DNA from: Channallabes apus
Lineage: Eukaryota; Chordata; Actinopteri; Siluriformes; Clariidae
DNA length: 64,000 bases
Direction: 5' to 3'
NCBI GenBank assembly: GCA_030522415.1
Contig: CM060112.1
Span: 5,379,501 to 5,443,500 of the forward strand
Shown: piece after piece, positions 1 to 40,599 of the stretch
How positions within the stretch are numbered: position 1 is the first letter of the stretch
Layout of the letters: each line of letters opens with the position of its first letter
Position numbers and translations under genes: made by a program
The notes under the pieces: generated by a model
The model's input: only the letters and a program-made list of their open reading frames with translations
Told to the model about the DNA's origin: nothing
The model's database searches: none

Positions 1-2440
1 TAATGATTAAAATGATAAAATTTTTATTATAATTATAATTATACACCCAGTTGCAAAATTTCATCATCATATTTTAAAAATGGTGAAGTTGAGATTTTTA
101 TACATTTGGTTTTTGTTGTCAGTCTTTTAAATAAAATAATTTTTTTTTAAATATATTTTTTGATGAGTTTTATTATTTTTTGGAACATAACTAGTAAAAA
201 TCTGATTGTTTCTATTTTACAAACTAATATTATATTAGTTCAAATAAGACGTGTTGTTGTGCAGCAGTTTGAAGATTAATTAGAAGTAACTGAAGATTAA
301 TTAGGAACATTAGTTTTGCTAATGCTAACGTTAGTTTTGATTAGCTAAAGGCTAATCAGCCACAAACACGCCCACATTCACCACAGATTAAGTGGTAATT
401 AACAACTTGTTTAACAACCAGACCTTAAAACTTCCTGTGTGTAATTTACTTACTTAATTTTTACATTTTTAACCGAAGTAGGTTCGTAAATATATAGTAA
501 TAAATGTCTTTACAAATATATAACTCACCTTATAGCGTAAACGGAAATCAGCTTCTAAACGATAAAAAAAATTACCTCACGAACGACAGGCACGCGCGCG
601 CACACGGCAAGCAGAGAGTCGATTTACTAAAGAGTCGGCTCTTTAAAGTGAGTCGATTCCACACAGGTAATTGAATCACACCAGACCAGTGGGATATATC
701 GAGTCATTTGGAGCAAAATGGATATTGAAACAATTGCAGAATTAGCACAGCCTCATTGTGCAAACCAAAAAAAATAAGATTTTTCTAATTTTAATATTAA
801 ATAATTATTGTGGAATCCACTCAACTGATCCAGATTCTGAATGTGAGGAAACCTTATAACTGCATAAATAAAAGAAAAGGTTTTGTGTGTACATTAGTCA
901 GAACTCTTATAAGTAAAGTTTATTATATTAAAAAATATACTAAAAAATTATATCTTTACATTACATATATTGGAGGAGAAACCAATAGGAGGTATTTTAA
1001 ACCTGCATTATAAGTGAAATCACAATAGTACAAGTGAAGGTTTGTGGGCATGTGTACAGTTTATTATAACATTGTGACCATGTGTGTGCACGCATGCATA
1101 GAAAAAAAAGGGAAGTGTCATTAGAGAAGTTCCTTGTTAAATATCCAGTCACTTCTCTCTGTCAAAAAGCAAAGGGAAAGGAAATCACTGCTGTAAAGTA
1201 AAAATAAAGTAAATTAACCTGCACGTTTCCTTTGAAAAAAAAAAGCGATGTTATGAACAGATATGTTCATTTAAATAGATTTAATAATCTACTTTAAAAT
1301 AAGCTTCTTACTCAATGTAAATAAATGATAGATATTAATTAGAATAGTTAAACTGAATATTTTTGCTGGGATTAGTTCATATTTTAACCCTTGAAATAAC
1401 AGCACTGAAGTGAAATAAGTAAATTTTAACGTGCTGGAGTCATTTTAAGCAAATCTTCATCTTTCCCGATCTACTTGATTTCTGTGATTCAGGAAGAAGT
1501 ACAACTTAGTGAAAACAAGGCATAAATATAAACTGTTCTATATCTTCTCTTTCCCATTCATTGTAATAAGATGAAATGACAGTAGATTCAAAATCTTTGT
1601 TTTGTGAAATTTCCAAATATTTAGCCACCAATCCAGAGGAAAACAATACAGTATAAACTTGTCAAATTTTGTGAAAAGACAGTTTAAAAAAATTAAGTGG
1701 TTTGTATTTATTACAGGCTGACATGTAACTTATTAAATAATATTATCATTGATTACATTCAAGCTGCTCAGCTTGTTTTTAGCTTTAACCTTTTAACTTT
1801 TTCTACAAACACTGTTCCTGATTGCTGATTAAACATAGCAGAGCTAGTTATACTCAGCATGATCTAACTTTCTTTATAATAACAGAGCTGATCAGAATGC
1901 ATTTTTCATTCTAATTGAGACTGTTGAAGAAGTCTCCTTCCGGGTCATATGACAGTATCGGTCACTAGTTAACTGGGAACTCGGAAATTTCCAACTCGAA
2001 TCCTTCAGCTTCCCATCGTTCAGGAAAACGCTTTATGTGGTAATTTACCATTAATAGTGGTGATGGGTAATTTTTTTTATCAAATACACTTTAATCGAAT
2101 TTAAACGAAAATACTGCTTAGCATGCTTAAACCACGCCGTTATTACAAATTGTTCTTATTATGAGCGCCGCCATATTAGCTATTGATGTGACGTCATGGA
2201 ATCCGAACTGCGTAGGAATTACGATTTATAAATTTTTTGGTTAAACCATTCACTCCTACTAGGACGTCGGAAATCTTATTTTGACCTTAGTCGTGTCGGA
2301 AATTTCCTAGTTCCTACACGATCACGAATACCACATACGATGTTTTTATGGCAACGGAATGACCGCTCTGATTGGTTGGGGCGCCCTTTCTAAGATGGCT
2401 GTCGCGTAGACGTATCGCTGGAGCTAGCTAGGACGGCTAC
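1..2440. other. Upstream AT-rich region without a recognised gene
   Basis: No exon of a known family was found. At 1195-1235 there is a sequence also present at 39950-39985 (dispersed repeat). The region 1930-2340 has mirrored GGAAATTTCC and TCGGAAATTTCC pieces that look like MITE ends. A CRE-like TGACGTCA is at about 2190. Confidence 0.5.
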
Positions 2441-2441
2441 C

Positions 2442-2481
2442 ATGGTTGACGTGTATTTAGGCGCTGTGTAGAGGTGACGTG
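2442..2481 (+). promoter_or_regulatory. Two TGACGTG (UPRE/XBP1-like) motifs just upstream of sec61a1
   Basis: TGACGTG occurs at 2447-2453 and again at 2475-2481, 28 bp apart and 60-95 bp before the start codon, in a GC-rich proximal region. This core matches the unfolded-protein-response element bound by XBP1/ATF6-type factors, and SEC61 genes are known UPR targets. The transcription start is not visible, so whether the motifs lie in the promoter or the 5' UTR is open. Confidence 0.45.
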
Positions 2482-2542
2482 TCTTTAAGGCGCTCCGCCG
2501 GCGCACACATCCTGCCCGAGTCTCACACCGACTAACACCACC

Positions 2543-8824
<6,282 letters not shown>

Positions 8825-9401
8825 AACGGACAGACGGACCCGCGCGTACGCCGAGACACACCCTAGACAAACACTTTTATTATTTTTATGAGCGTTTATG
8901 ACTATTATTTTATAGATTTCTTGGCACAGTGAGTTGAAGTGGTCCATTCTGAACAGGGAGGGGTGAGAGATATTTATGACAAACTCCGGAGCGGTGATTG
9001 ATGAGTAAAGCTAGACTCTGTGAGCTCTGCAGATTGACGGGTGAACCCTTATTTCGTTTCACTTCTTTTGTGTCCCCCCCCCCCCCACCCCCTGGGTGCT
9101 TGCTGCTCGACTGTATTGAGTGTAGTAATGTCAGCGCTCACTTCTCCGTCATGTCAGCCTTTTCGTTTTAAGGCGCAGTGTTGCGTGTTTACGCCACTTA
9201 CTTTATTCTTAGCTGCTGTCAGTTTGACACCACGGGAATATTCGCACTCACAGGATTAGTAGACATTCGGTTGTGACGTTAAATCCAACCATATGCATTT
9301 CATCTAGAATCTTCTTTCTATTTTTTTGTGTTTGTTTGGGTTTTTTTGGTGTTATCCAGGCTGAAAGCTGTCTACGTATATAGTTCAGTCATTCAAGGAC
9401 A

Positions 9402-9574
9402 AATAAAAGCGTATTTTCGTTTTGCTTTTTCTGTTTCTGTATATATGATGAAATGTGCCACCATGTAACAAACCTTTTTTTTTTTTTTTTCCCTCAGTAT
9501 GTAAAAAAAAAAAAATGTTGAAACAACGGTCTTTTTTTTGGGGGGGGGAGGGGAGAGTGCTCATTCTCAATAAA
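9402..9574 (+). terminator. sec61a1 polyadenylation signals
   Basis: AATAAA hexamers occur at 9402-9407 and 9569-9574, about 580 and 745 bp after the stop codon, each followed by T- or GT-rich sequence. They are the likely alternative 3' ends of sec61a1. No coding signal lies between 8825 and these sites. Confidence 0.6.
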
Positions 9575-10567
9575 AGCTCTTTTGTGTAAAGCTTTTTATT
9601 TATTTTTTTCCCCCCCATTATGTAAAGGTTCTGTGTAAACCCCTATCAGAGGTTTTGGAAGTCAGTGTCCTAGGGCTCTGGGTACTAAAAGCTCTAGGGC
9701 TTTCTAGGTGGAAAGAACAAGTTTCATACCTGCACTGTAAGAGAAAAGGTTCTACTTGGAAGAGAGGAGAACACTTTGCTGTAGGGCTCTACATTGAACC
9801 ATGAATGACTTTTCAACGGTGTTTCTAACAGCTAACATGGCCTTCTTCAGCTCTTTAAAAGGGCTTAGTTAGCTATTAGTAAGGCTGAGCACGAATGGCT
9901 AACCTGGCGTTCCTCAGCTCTTGTTGTATTTTAACTTGTATCGCTAAATATTGAGGATGCATCAGGTATTAAAACACACACTTTTCCACCGTTCAGTGGA
10001 ATTTGGGTTTTAAAGCTACAGACACTGAAATGGCGCTTTTAAAAAAGGAGTGAAAGAGAGAGAACCTGAATGCAGAATGCATTTCAAGTGGAACATGAAC
10101 ATGTGTTTTTGAGATCGCTATGGTTTTGTGTCCATGTACAAGTGCATCTTGCAAAATCAGATTATTAAGAAACAAACAATTCAATATCTCAGAATATTAG
10201 AATATTTCCTAATATATATATATTTTTTTAATTAAAATTTTTCATTTTTATTCAGTTTTCATGCTTACGGTCGGATTTACTAACAGTGAAATTAACGTGA
10301 GAATGTGCTTTCTTCCACGCCAACTTCATGTCTGGCGTACGTGTGTTTGTTTTATTTCCGTTGGCGACTCCTAGAGGCAATTATGTTAAATTGCACACTA
10401 CAAGGTATCGCACCAACAAGTGAAAAACATTGCTATTCATTTATAATTGATAAAATGGGTTAATTGACACTATTTTTCTACCAATTATATGATTTAGAAC
10501 ATATAAAAGCATTTGCAAATGTATACAACCCTTAGTCTACGGCAATGGCAGTGTTGTCCGAATCCGA

Positions 10568-11060
10568 ATGGAACGCGTTTTTAGGGATCCCAGTGATTTT
10601 CTGGCCCATGATGATGATCGGCTTATTAGCCGTTTCAGATTTCCAAGAGCTATCCTCCTGGAGCTCTGTGCTGAGTTGGGTCCAAATTTGGAAAGAGAGA
10701 CAGCGAGGAGCCACGCATTACCCGTTCCTTTACAGGTGCTGACAACGCTTGGTTTCCTGGCAACTGGTTCTTTCGAAAGGGAACTGGCAGACCGCTCGGG
10801 GTTAAGCCAGTCGTCTTTGAGCCGTGCAATGCCAGCTGTATGGGACAGGATCATCCGCATGTCTAGCAGGTATATAAGGTTTCCATACCATGCAGTTGAC
10901 CAGCCAAACATTAAAGCGCAATTTGCAGCGATCGCCGGTTTTCCTAATGTAATCGGAGCGATCGACTGCACGCGCATTGCTATAATGGTGCCATCTGAAG
11001 ACGAATTTGCATACGTGAATCGGAAACATTTCCATTCAATAAATGTACAAATAATGTGAT
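10568..11060 (+). pseudogene. PIF-Harbinger transposase (HARBI1-like nuclease), truncated
   Basis: An open frame of 163 codons reads as the N-terminal half of a HARBI1-type DDE nuclease. It has the helical segment LTTLGFLATGSFEREL, the SGLSQSSLSRAM helix-turn-helix and the first catalytic Asp in GAIDCTRI. It ends at a TGA where family members continue, apparently because of a small deletion (ATGTGATGC). The rest of the catalytic domain is missing, so it is not functional. A SINE is inserted about 40 bp downstream. The companion Harbinger Myb-like ORF lies at 11624-11815 on the other strand. Confidence 0.85.
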
Positions 11061-11100
11061 GCTCAAATAGGGCCGGTTCTATGGGGGGCAAGAGGGGACA

Positions 11101-11471
11101 TTCATTCATTCATTCATCTTCTATACCGCTTAATCCTGTGTTCAGGGTCGCGGGGGACCTGGAGCCTATCCCAGGAGACTTCGGGCACAAGGCAGGGTAC
11201 ACCCTGGACAGGGTGCCAATCCATCGCAGGGCACACACATACGCACATTCACACACTATGGTCAATTTTTTGATTTTGGGAACGCCAATTAGCCTAACCT
11301 GCATATCTTTGGACTGTGGGAGGAAACCGGAGTACCCGGAGGAAACCCACCAAGCACGGGGAGAACATGCAAACTCCATGCACACAGAGACGGGAATCGA
11401 GCCTGGCCGGGGAATCGAACCCAGACCCTGGAGGTGCAAGGCGACGGTGCTAACCACTACACCACCGTGCC
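11101..11471 (-). mobile_element. tRNA-headed SINE (DANA/HE1-like) with 13-bp target duplication
   Basis: The element reads on the minus strand from a CGGCACGGTGGTGTAGTGG head (box A-like) through a GGTTCGATTCC box B to an ATGAATGAATG tail. A perfect 13-bp duplication GCAAGAGGGGACA flanks it (11088-11100 and 11472-11484). It inserted into the Harbinger remnant. Confidence 0.9.
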
Positions 11472-11623
11472 GCAAGAGGGGACAGCGCCCCCTCAAATAA
11501 AAAAATTTAAATGTTGAGAAAGCACATATTAATATACTCACAAAATGAATTTATAACAAGTTGATAAAATGATCTGCGTTAACGGAAAAATCCGCCTAAA
11601 AAGGGACACTACACAATACAGTT

Positions 11624-11815
11624 TTATATTTCACAGGCTGCAGCACGCCTTTTTCTCTGGTCTACCTCCGATAGGAGCACCTCCAATTCACATTCTGTGA
11701 AGTTTCTCTTCTTGCTTGCTTTTGCCGTTGCTTTTTTCGTTTGGTTTTGCCAAAGTGGAGTCATTACCATATTTATACGGGGGAGGAGGGAGGGAGGGGT
11801 TTTGCGCTCGTGCAC
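11624..11815 (-). pseudogene. Harbinger Myb/SANT-like DNA-binding ORF, remnant
   Basis: The 63-codon frame contains KKRNFTECELEVLLSEVDQRKR, typical of the Myb/SANT/MADF-like protein of Harbinger transposons. After QRKR the frame continues into unrelated residues, so the protein is internally deleted or truncated. Together with the opposed HARBI1-like fragment it supports a decayed Harbinger element. On its own it is too short to be a host gene. Confidence 0.65.
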
Positions 11816-12783
11816 GTGCGCTCAATTTCACGTTAATTCGGATGTACAAAGAGAATATGCATGGGATTCCGCGTACACAGTGTTTCATACAGCAGATTTT
11901 TTTTACTGCGTACGCACATTTACAGCTTTGTCCGTACGCAATGTTTTAGTATGAATTCAACGCAAGTCTTTGTACATGAGGCATCTCTTTATCCCATTTT
12001 AGACACTTCTGACATTGTCTCTGGTTCATGAATGACTTGATACTTGGAATGTGACAGTCCTGAAGACGTCTCTGCATGGTGGCTCTTGATGCGCTGACTC
12101 CAGCCTCACTCTACTCCTAGTGAAGCTCTCCCAAGTTCTTGAATAAAACAAAAAAAAAAGTCACCAAACCATCCAGGACACTGGCCACCCAGGACTGGAT
12201 CTCATAACCTCAAATGATTCATGTTCATAAATATGGTTGGTGATGGATGAGACTCTAATTGGAGCTGAGAGCTGCTATAATCTTTGTCTTATTGGTCCTT
12301 ATTCATCTGCATGGAGACCTGCCATGGATTGGCGTCCCATCCTGGGTGTGTTCCTGCTTCACACACACGTTCCTGGGCGCATCGGTGTCCAGGATAAAGA
12401 GCTTACTGCAGATGAATGAAATTTCCAATCATTTGTCAAAATTAAACTCTGTCCAGTTCAGCAAATAAATCATTTGAGAAAACCAAAAGCTCCATTGCTG
12501 GTGAGTCAATTGATTCGACCCACTAGCTACAGGATCAAGAGCTATAATTTCCATCACTGGTCCCCATCATCATCATCCTCATGACTCTTAGTTTGTATGC
12601 AGCAGCTTGACAAAGTTTTTTTGATGCAGTTTTCATCATGCGACTGTTTAGGTCATTAATAATAAACCATGCTAGTCTCATAGAGCATGGAACTTTTACT
12701 AATATATGTGACCTGTGACATCAAATCGGGTATTAAGTCACATGATTTGAGTTATGCATATTGTATTTTCAGATTCCTGGTTC

Positions 12784-12862
12784 AGGGGTAGCTGAGTGGT
12801 TAAGCTACCGGGATACTGATCGAAAAATCACAGGTTGAAGCACCACCACAACCCTCAGATTT
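12784..12862 (+). mobile_element. tRNA-like SINE fragment (second SINE family)
   Basis: GTAGCTGAGTGGTTAAG followed by CAGGTTGAAGC resembles boxes A and B of the other fish SINE family in this window, whose bodies contain 'GGGCCTTGCTCAAGGGCCC' and 'ATGGCTGACCCTG'. Related pieces lie at 15425-15480, 22572-22747 (minus), 43925-44095 and 45640-45715 (minus). A small fragment resembling the first SINE family is at 12325-12345. Confidence 0.55.
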
Positions 12863-13262
12863 ATCATGATATAAAAAAATAATAGTTAATCTGGATAATT
12901 GTGTTTGCTGAATTCCATAGATGTAATATAGATCAAAGGGCTCTTGATACATAGTTATTACTGTATCATGTCCAGTGGCTGAGATATGGCCAGGGTGAGG
13001 GGAAACAAGCAAACAAACAAAAAATGTTGAAATCTTACGTTTAGAATATTTGAATGTGGATTCCGTGCTGTAATAAGAGAGACACCAGGATTTTCCCGCT
13101 AGTCATAAATAACTTCACCAGTTTTATAGGAAACTTAGACAATTGAAGTAACCAGCCTGTGTTCAATAAAGTGCTTCACAACAAAGTTTAGGGTTAAATC
13201 TTTCTCAATTCTGAAAATATGGTATTTATCCACTGATTTGTGTAAAATTGTAATTTTTTTTA

Positions 13263-13280
13263 TTAATGATTAATGATTAA
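13263..13280 (+). promoter_or_regulatory. Two overlapping HNF1-like palindromes upstream of uroc1
   Basis: TTAATGATTAA occurs at 13263-13273 and again at 13270-13280, sharing TTAA. Each matches the TTAATNATTAA core of the HNF1 consensus. They lie about 270 bp before the uroc1 start. Urocanase is a liver enzyme and HNF1 a liver activator, so the site is plausible, but the flanks are AT-rich and chance is not excluded. Confidence 0.4.
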
Positions 13281-13547
13281 ATAAATACACTGTCACCTGG
13301 GATGTGATGAAGTTTCTATGTGCTTGCCACATTGTTTTATCTTTTATCAATGATTACCCCGAGACAGATCCTCAGGTCCTCACTGGACAAACTCGAAGGT
13401 GAAAACATCCAGCCGTCCAATGGTTTGAAGGGGAGGAGGAGGAGGAGGACAAAGATGAAGAAGACTCCCAGATGTATTTGTTACTTCTTTCTTACTTCAT
13501 AACAGCTTCTCTTCAGTCATTCCTTATCAGCTCTACATTCAGGCGTT

Positions 13548-35485
<21,938 letters not shown>

Positions 35486-35584
35486 AGCTGGACAGTTACA
35501 CTGACGGGTTACACTCTTCTCATCAGAAACTCTTCTCTAATCCTATGAATGTGACTACACTAGGACGATACACACTACAATGTG

Positions 35585-35813
35585 AATAAAAGTTACAGAA
35601 TTGTGTGTATTTGCAAAAGCACATCTGTATGTTTGAAATACGTGTGAAACGTTTTATTTGTTACCCAGGAGTCATTGATGAGGACGCATGCAATCGGTGC
35701 ACTGTAACCATAGCAACACTACTGTATGTACTAGCTAGTATAAGCTAATTCATTCTAATACTGTAGCTTCTCAACACTCAAAGTGTTATTATCAGCAATG
35801 CAGATGAAATAAA
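35585..35813 (+). terminator. uroc1 polyadenylation signals
   Basis: AATAAA at 35585-35590 (100 bp after the stop codon, followed by a TTGTGTGTATTTG downstream element) and at 35808-35813. The first is the better candidate. Confidence 0.6.
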
Positions 35814-36282
35814 GGTGGAAAATAATGACGTACATGGACTTCATTACTGTACCTAGTAAATAGTTCATATTGGTTAATAATGTATACTTTGATTCCACTA
35901 CATCTTACAACAAATGTCTCTACTTTATACTTGAATTCACTTCTGCATGGCGATCCGTTACAGTGGCACGCCGTATCTGAAGCTGTAATATCGCCACCTG
36001 CTGATTTTTATACATAACTGTGTGATTTGCTTTTCCTTTATGAAACGCACAATCATGTATAAGGGCTTTGACATCACAACAGATATGGTTTTCCATAGTG
36101 ATGAAAACAACACGTTCTCAGACTGGAAGCAGAGTGAGAGTGAGAGAGACTCTTTTACTATCACATGAAGGCTACAGTGAACTAATACAAGCTTAATATG
36201 TTTGATATTTACGTGAATTTGAAGGTGGGTTCTTTTGTATTTTTGCTCAAGTAAATGGAGAACTTCTACTTTTACTTTAGCG

Positions 36283-36880
36283 CTATTTTAACTCTTTGAC
36301 CTCTGTCACCAGAATTTGTAGGTTTTTCTTTGTCCACCGCCTCTTGAGGATTGACCAAAAGTTCTCAATCTGTTTAAGGTCTGGGGAGTTTCTTGGCCAT
36401 GGACCTAAAATTTTGAGGTTTTGTTCCTCAAGCCACTTAGTTATCCCTTTTGGATTATGACAAGGTGCTCCGTCATGTAGGGAAAGGCATTGTTCATCAC
36501 CAAACTGCCCGGGAGAAGTTGCTCTCAAAGGATGTTTTTGCATTGTTCTACAGTATATTCACGGCTGTGCTCTTAGGAAAAATTGTGAGTGAGACCACTC
36601 CATTGGTTGAGAAGCGACCACACACATGAATGATCTCAGGATGCTTTACTGTTGGCATGAACACAGGATTTTTTCCCCCCACATGCCCCAAAGAATCGAG
36701 AAAGGAATTAATCAGAGAAAATGACTTTACGCCAGTCCTCAGCAGTTCAATCCCTGTACTGTACCTTTTGCAGAATATCAGTCTGTCCCTAATGTTCTTC
36801 CTGGAGAGAAGTGGCTTCATTGCTGCGCTTCTTGACACCAGGACATCCTTTAAACGTCACTGTGTGTGTAGATGCACTCA
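36283..36880 (-). pseudogene. Degenerate Tc1-like transposase fragment
   Basis: Two minus-strand frames together read as the catalytic C-terminal part of a Tc1-like transposase of a different family: SRKNIRDRLIFCKRY, PVFMPTVKHPE, then LHDGAPCHNPKGITKWL (second Asp region) and WPRNSPDLKQIENFWSILKRR (third catalytic Glu). A frame change separates them near 36545. No terminal repeats were found. It lies between uroc1 and the WASP-like gene. Confidence 0.8.
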
Positions 36881-37145
36881 GAGCAGAAGGCAGGGTCACT
36901 GGTGGTGAGAGGGAGAACCGGAGACATGACATCAGCTAGTCCTCTTGTGGCAGGGCTCAAATGCTGTTTTTTTTTGCAATTAATTGCAATTCTTCTGATC
37001 ACTCTTCATAAAATTATGGCCTTTATGCAAATTGCCATCATCAAAACCGAGGCAGGAGACTTTGTGAAAATTCCTATTTGTGTCAAACTTTTGGGCGGGG
37101 CTGTAGATAGATTGAAGTATGGACAAGAAGTGAAAGAAAAACATT

Positions 37146-37180
<35 letters not shown>

Positions 37181-37407
37181 ATGATTCACCAACAGCATAT
37201 GCAAAACACAAAATAACAGACTTCAACTGCAGGTCAGTCCACAGGTTTCAGAACTTCTTGTGAGTGTGTGGGGGGGCCTGGGTGGGCATGAGACTCAGTC
37301 TGAATTGTTGTTCACATCCTAGCGTGTGTGTGTGTGTCTGGGTGTGTGTGTCATGGCACGCTTTTTTTTTAATCGTGGTGCCTGATGATTTGCATTAGGA
37401 AGCATTA

Positions 37408-37410
<3 letters not shown>

Positions 37411-37452
<42 letters not shown>
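37411..37452 (+). repeat. (TG)n upstream of the first recognised exon of the WASP-like gene
   Basis: Twenty-one TG units end about 18 bp before a good acceptor (CTTCCTCAG, exon from 37471). This implies an upstream non-coding first exon. Confidence 0.85.
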
Positions 37453-37455
<3 letters not shown>

Positions 37456-37517
37456 CATGTGCTTCCTCAGTTGAACACAGAATGAGACCGCTGTGTGAGA
37501 AGGAAGGCGTTACAGAG

Positions 37518-38151
37518 ATGTCTCGAATGTTAAGTCCTCTTCTGACGACCCGTGAGAACGGCCTCGTCTTTAACCTGCTCGGCTCCGACAGCACCGTGAG
37601 TCCACTTTACTGTTTGTATCGATTCGCTTTCCGCTTTATCCTGTTCTGTTCTGAGCTCCTTCCTGCTCTAAGGATCAGAATCAGTGTTCACATGTTTGTG
37701 TCGACACCAAAAGTATTGCTTTAATGCTACTTTTATACACAGATTGATTCGAGGTTCTTCTGGGCTCTCAGGTGTGTAAACTCTTGTGTCCTGAAGAGAG
37801 CAGAAAAGGTTACAAAAGAAAGTTACTGCTTTTACCTTTAACTGATACTTGGCACTGAAACTGGAGACTCCTTCCATAAACACTACTAGAATCATCAGTA
37901 ATAACACAAATATACTAGAATGAGTGATTTAATAAAACCCTGTGATTTGCACCGTGCATGTCTGACAGTGTTACTGTTATAGAAAGTTAATCAACACCTT
38001 CTGACTAATCAGAATACAGAATTAAACAGCTGCTCTACTGTATAAAGCTGGATAAAGTGCCAGTGTTTACTTACTGCCTGATTTGTTTGTGGCTTGTGTA
38101 ACTTTCTCTTCCTGCATGACTAATTTTACTAGAAAAACAACAGACAGTATC

Positions 38152-38222
<71 letters not shown>

Positions 38223-38369
38223 TTCAGGCGTCAGCTTGTGCTGTGGTGCAGTTGTACCTGGCAACTAGAGAAAGAACATCCGAATGGCAGAAACACAGCT
38301 GTGGAGTCGTCTGTCTGGTTCAGGATAAAAAACTACATTCGACATTTATACGCCTCTTTTGTGTGAAGG

Positions 38370-38424
<55 letters not shown>

Positions 38425-39470
38425 GCAACACAATACACAAGACTCTGATTTACTAAAGTGAGTGTAAAAATGTAATAATGTCTGTAAAAAAAATTAACAA
38501 CCTGATTTTACTTATTACATTAATTTTATTTATTACATGAACAAATTAACACAATTTAAAGTTTCCTTTAATGATGATGTTATTTTGGGTCTTTTTACCT
38601 AAAAGTAGATACAAAGTATTATTTTGCCTTTTGTTGTGCTTTTATGAAATTTAATAATTTATTTTTTATTTAAAAAAAATAATAATAAACAGACAAAAAT
38701 GGGTATAAATTAAACTTTGATTCCCGTAACTTTTTTTTAATAAATGAATTTTCTTTTTTTCTTTGTTTGTTTCTTTTCTTTTATCAATCTGCATATCATC
38801 TGTTCTGAAATGAAAAAAGGGAAATGTAACTTTTTTCCCTATTCTTCAGTAAAATGGGAAATACAAAATAAATGAATGAATTAATAAAATAAAATCAACT
38901 TTTTAAAACCAGTTCATCACATGAAGGTCACCAGCAGGAGGAAACATAAAAATGGAAAATGGAAATGATCGGCTTTCTATTGATTTCTGCAGGGTTTTTA
39001 CTTTTGTTTTAGACAAAAATAATAATCATAAAATAATAATATCTTTTTTTTCTCTAGACTGATTTCTAGTTCAGACGTGTCCTCTGAAGAAATCTGAAAA
39101 ACCCCTCTTCAGCTGTCATGTCGTCCTTCTGTCCAGTGTCCTTCTTGCTGCGTTTATGAAGCAGACAGTGATCAGTTTTAGCAGAACATCAGGTCACCTT
39201 TAATCTACTCACTGACCAGCGATACACAACTGAAAGGGAAAATAAAATAAACGAATGAGCTGCGCTGCTCTCGCACTACTTTACTTCTTAATTCCAGTTT
39301 GCTTTTGTAAATTCTTTATTCTGCTGATAAAACTCTCACTACCTGTTATGAACAAGTTCTTCAGGGTGTTTTTGGAGACATTATTTTCAGAGCTCTGTAC
39401 TAATATACACTTCAACATTCACTCACATTCGCAGCCTTTAAGCAAAAGTAACAAACTGTTGAACTGTTGA

Positions 39471-39528
<58 letters not shown>

Positions 39529-40485
39529 TTTTTTGCTCTAGAGGGCTAAGCTGCTCTGGGAACAGGAGCTGTTCGCACCCTTCATTTATTCGACACCCCG
39601 CCCCTTTTTCCACACTTTCCCCAGTGACGTTAGTGACACCAGCTTCTATTATTATTATTATTATTATTATTGTTGTTATTGTTGTTATTATATTTTAGGT
39701 TTGAAGTATGTAGTGTTAAGACATTTACTGTTAAATCTAATTTCGATACTGTACAGTTAAACCTTGGATTGCAAGTATATTTCAATCCGGAAGGATGCTT
39801 GTATATCAAAGCACTTGTATATCAAAGCACTTGTATATCAAAGCACTTGTATATCCAAGCGAATTGTCCCCATAAGAAATAATGGAAGATCTGATGATTC
39901 CTTTCACAACCCCAAAATATTCATATAAAAATAATTAATACAAAATATAAAGTAAAAATAAAACAAATTAACCTGCACGTTAACTTTGAAAAGATTTGTG
40001 ACTGGTGTCAGAATCAGGAGCAGGGTAGTTGTGTAGGACAACTTTCACACACTGCACCACACAAGTATGCCAAGACCTGACTCGTTTATTATGTTAAAAT
40101 TCATACAAAAATGATAAAATAATGCTCGTCTTGCAAAACTCTCACAGACCAAGTTACTCACAAAATTATTTATTTTTGAGAACAACCAACAGTCGACCGT
40201 AATGCCCCTGAATAATTTGGAGTTTAGCTCATATTTTACTTAAATACAAAATAAAGCCTTAAATTGAATCTTCAACTGAGTGTAGATTAAACATGCTGCT
40301 CACAGCACACACACCAATAATCCACCAATACACACGCTGGTGTTGCCCTCAAATCAAAGGTATCAATGCATCTGTACTCGGCTGTGTAGGAATGTTGGGC
40401 GGGGCTGAACTTTTCTGATGAGGACGAGGCGAGTCGCTTCCACACTGCTGTACAGAACTGCATCCGTGGCACTAAAGGTCCGCAC

Positions 40486-40520
<35 letters not shown>

Positions 40521-40543
40521 CATACACACACACAAACACTGAT

Positions 40544-40599
<56 letters not shown>

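Larger units (their letters stand above)
10270..11975. mobile_element. PIF-Harbinger element remnant (two opposed ORFs, SINE inside)
   Basis: The region holds a truncated HARBI1-like nuclease on + and a Myb/SANT-like ORF on -, the usual two-gene, convergent layout of fish Harbinger elements. CGTACG-containing segments near both ends may be terminal-repeat remnants, but I cannot align full TIRs or a TWA duplication, so the limits are approximate. Confidence 0.6.

Noticed and set aside
10545..10742. Alternative start frame MAVLSESEWNAF... as an independent gene
   Set aside because: Out of frame with the HARBI1-like nuclease and without family support; probably the same element after a frameshift or 5' leader.
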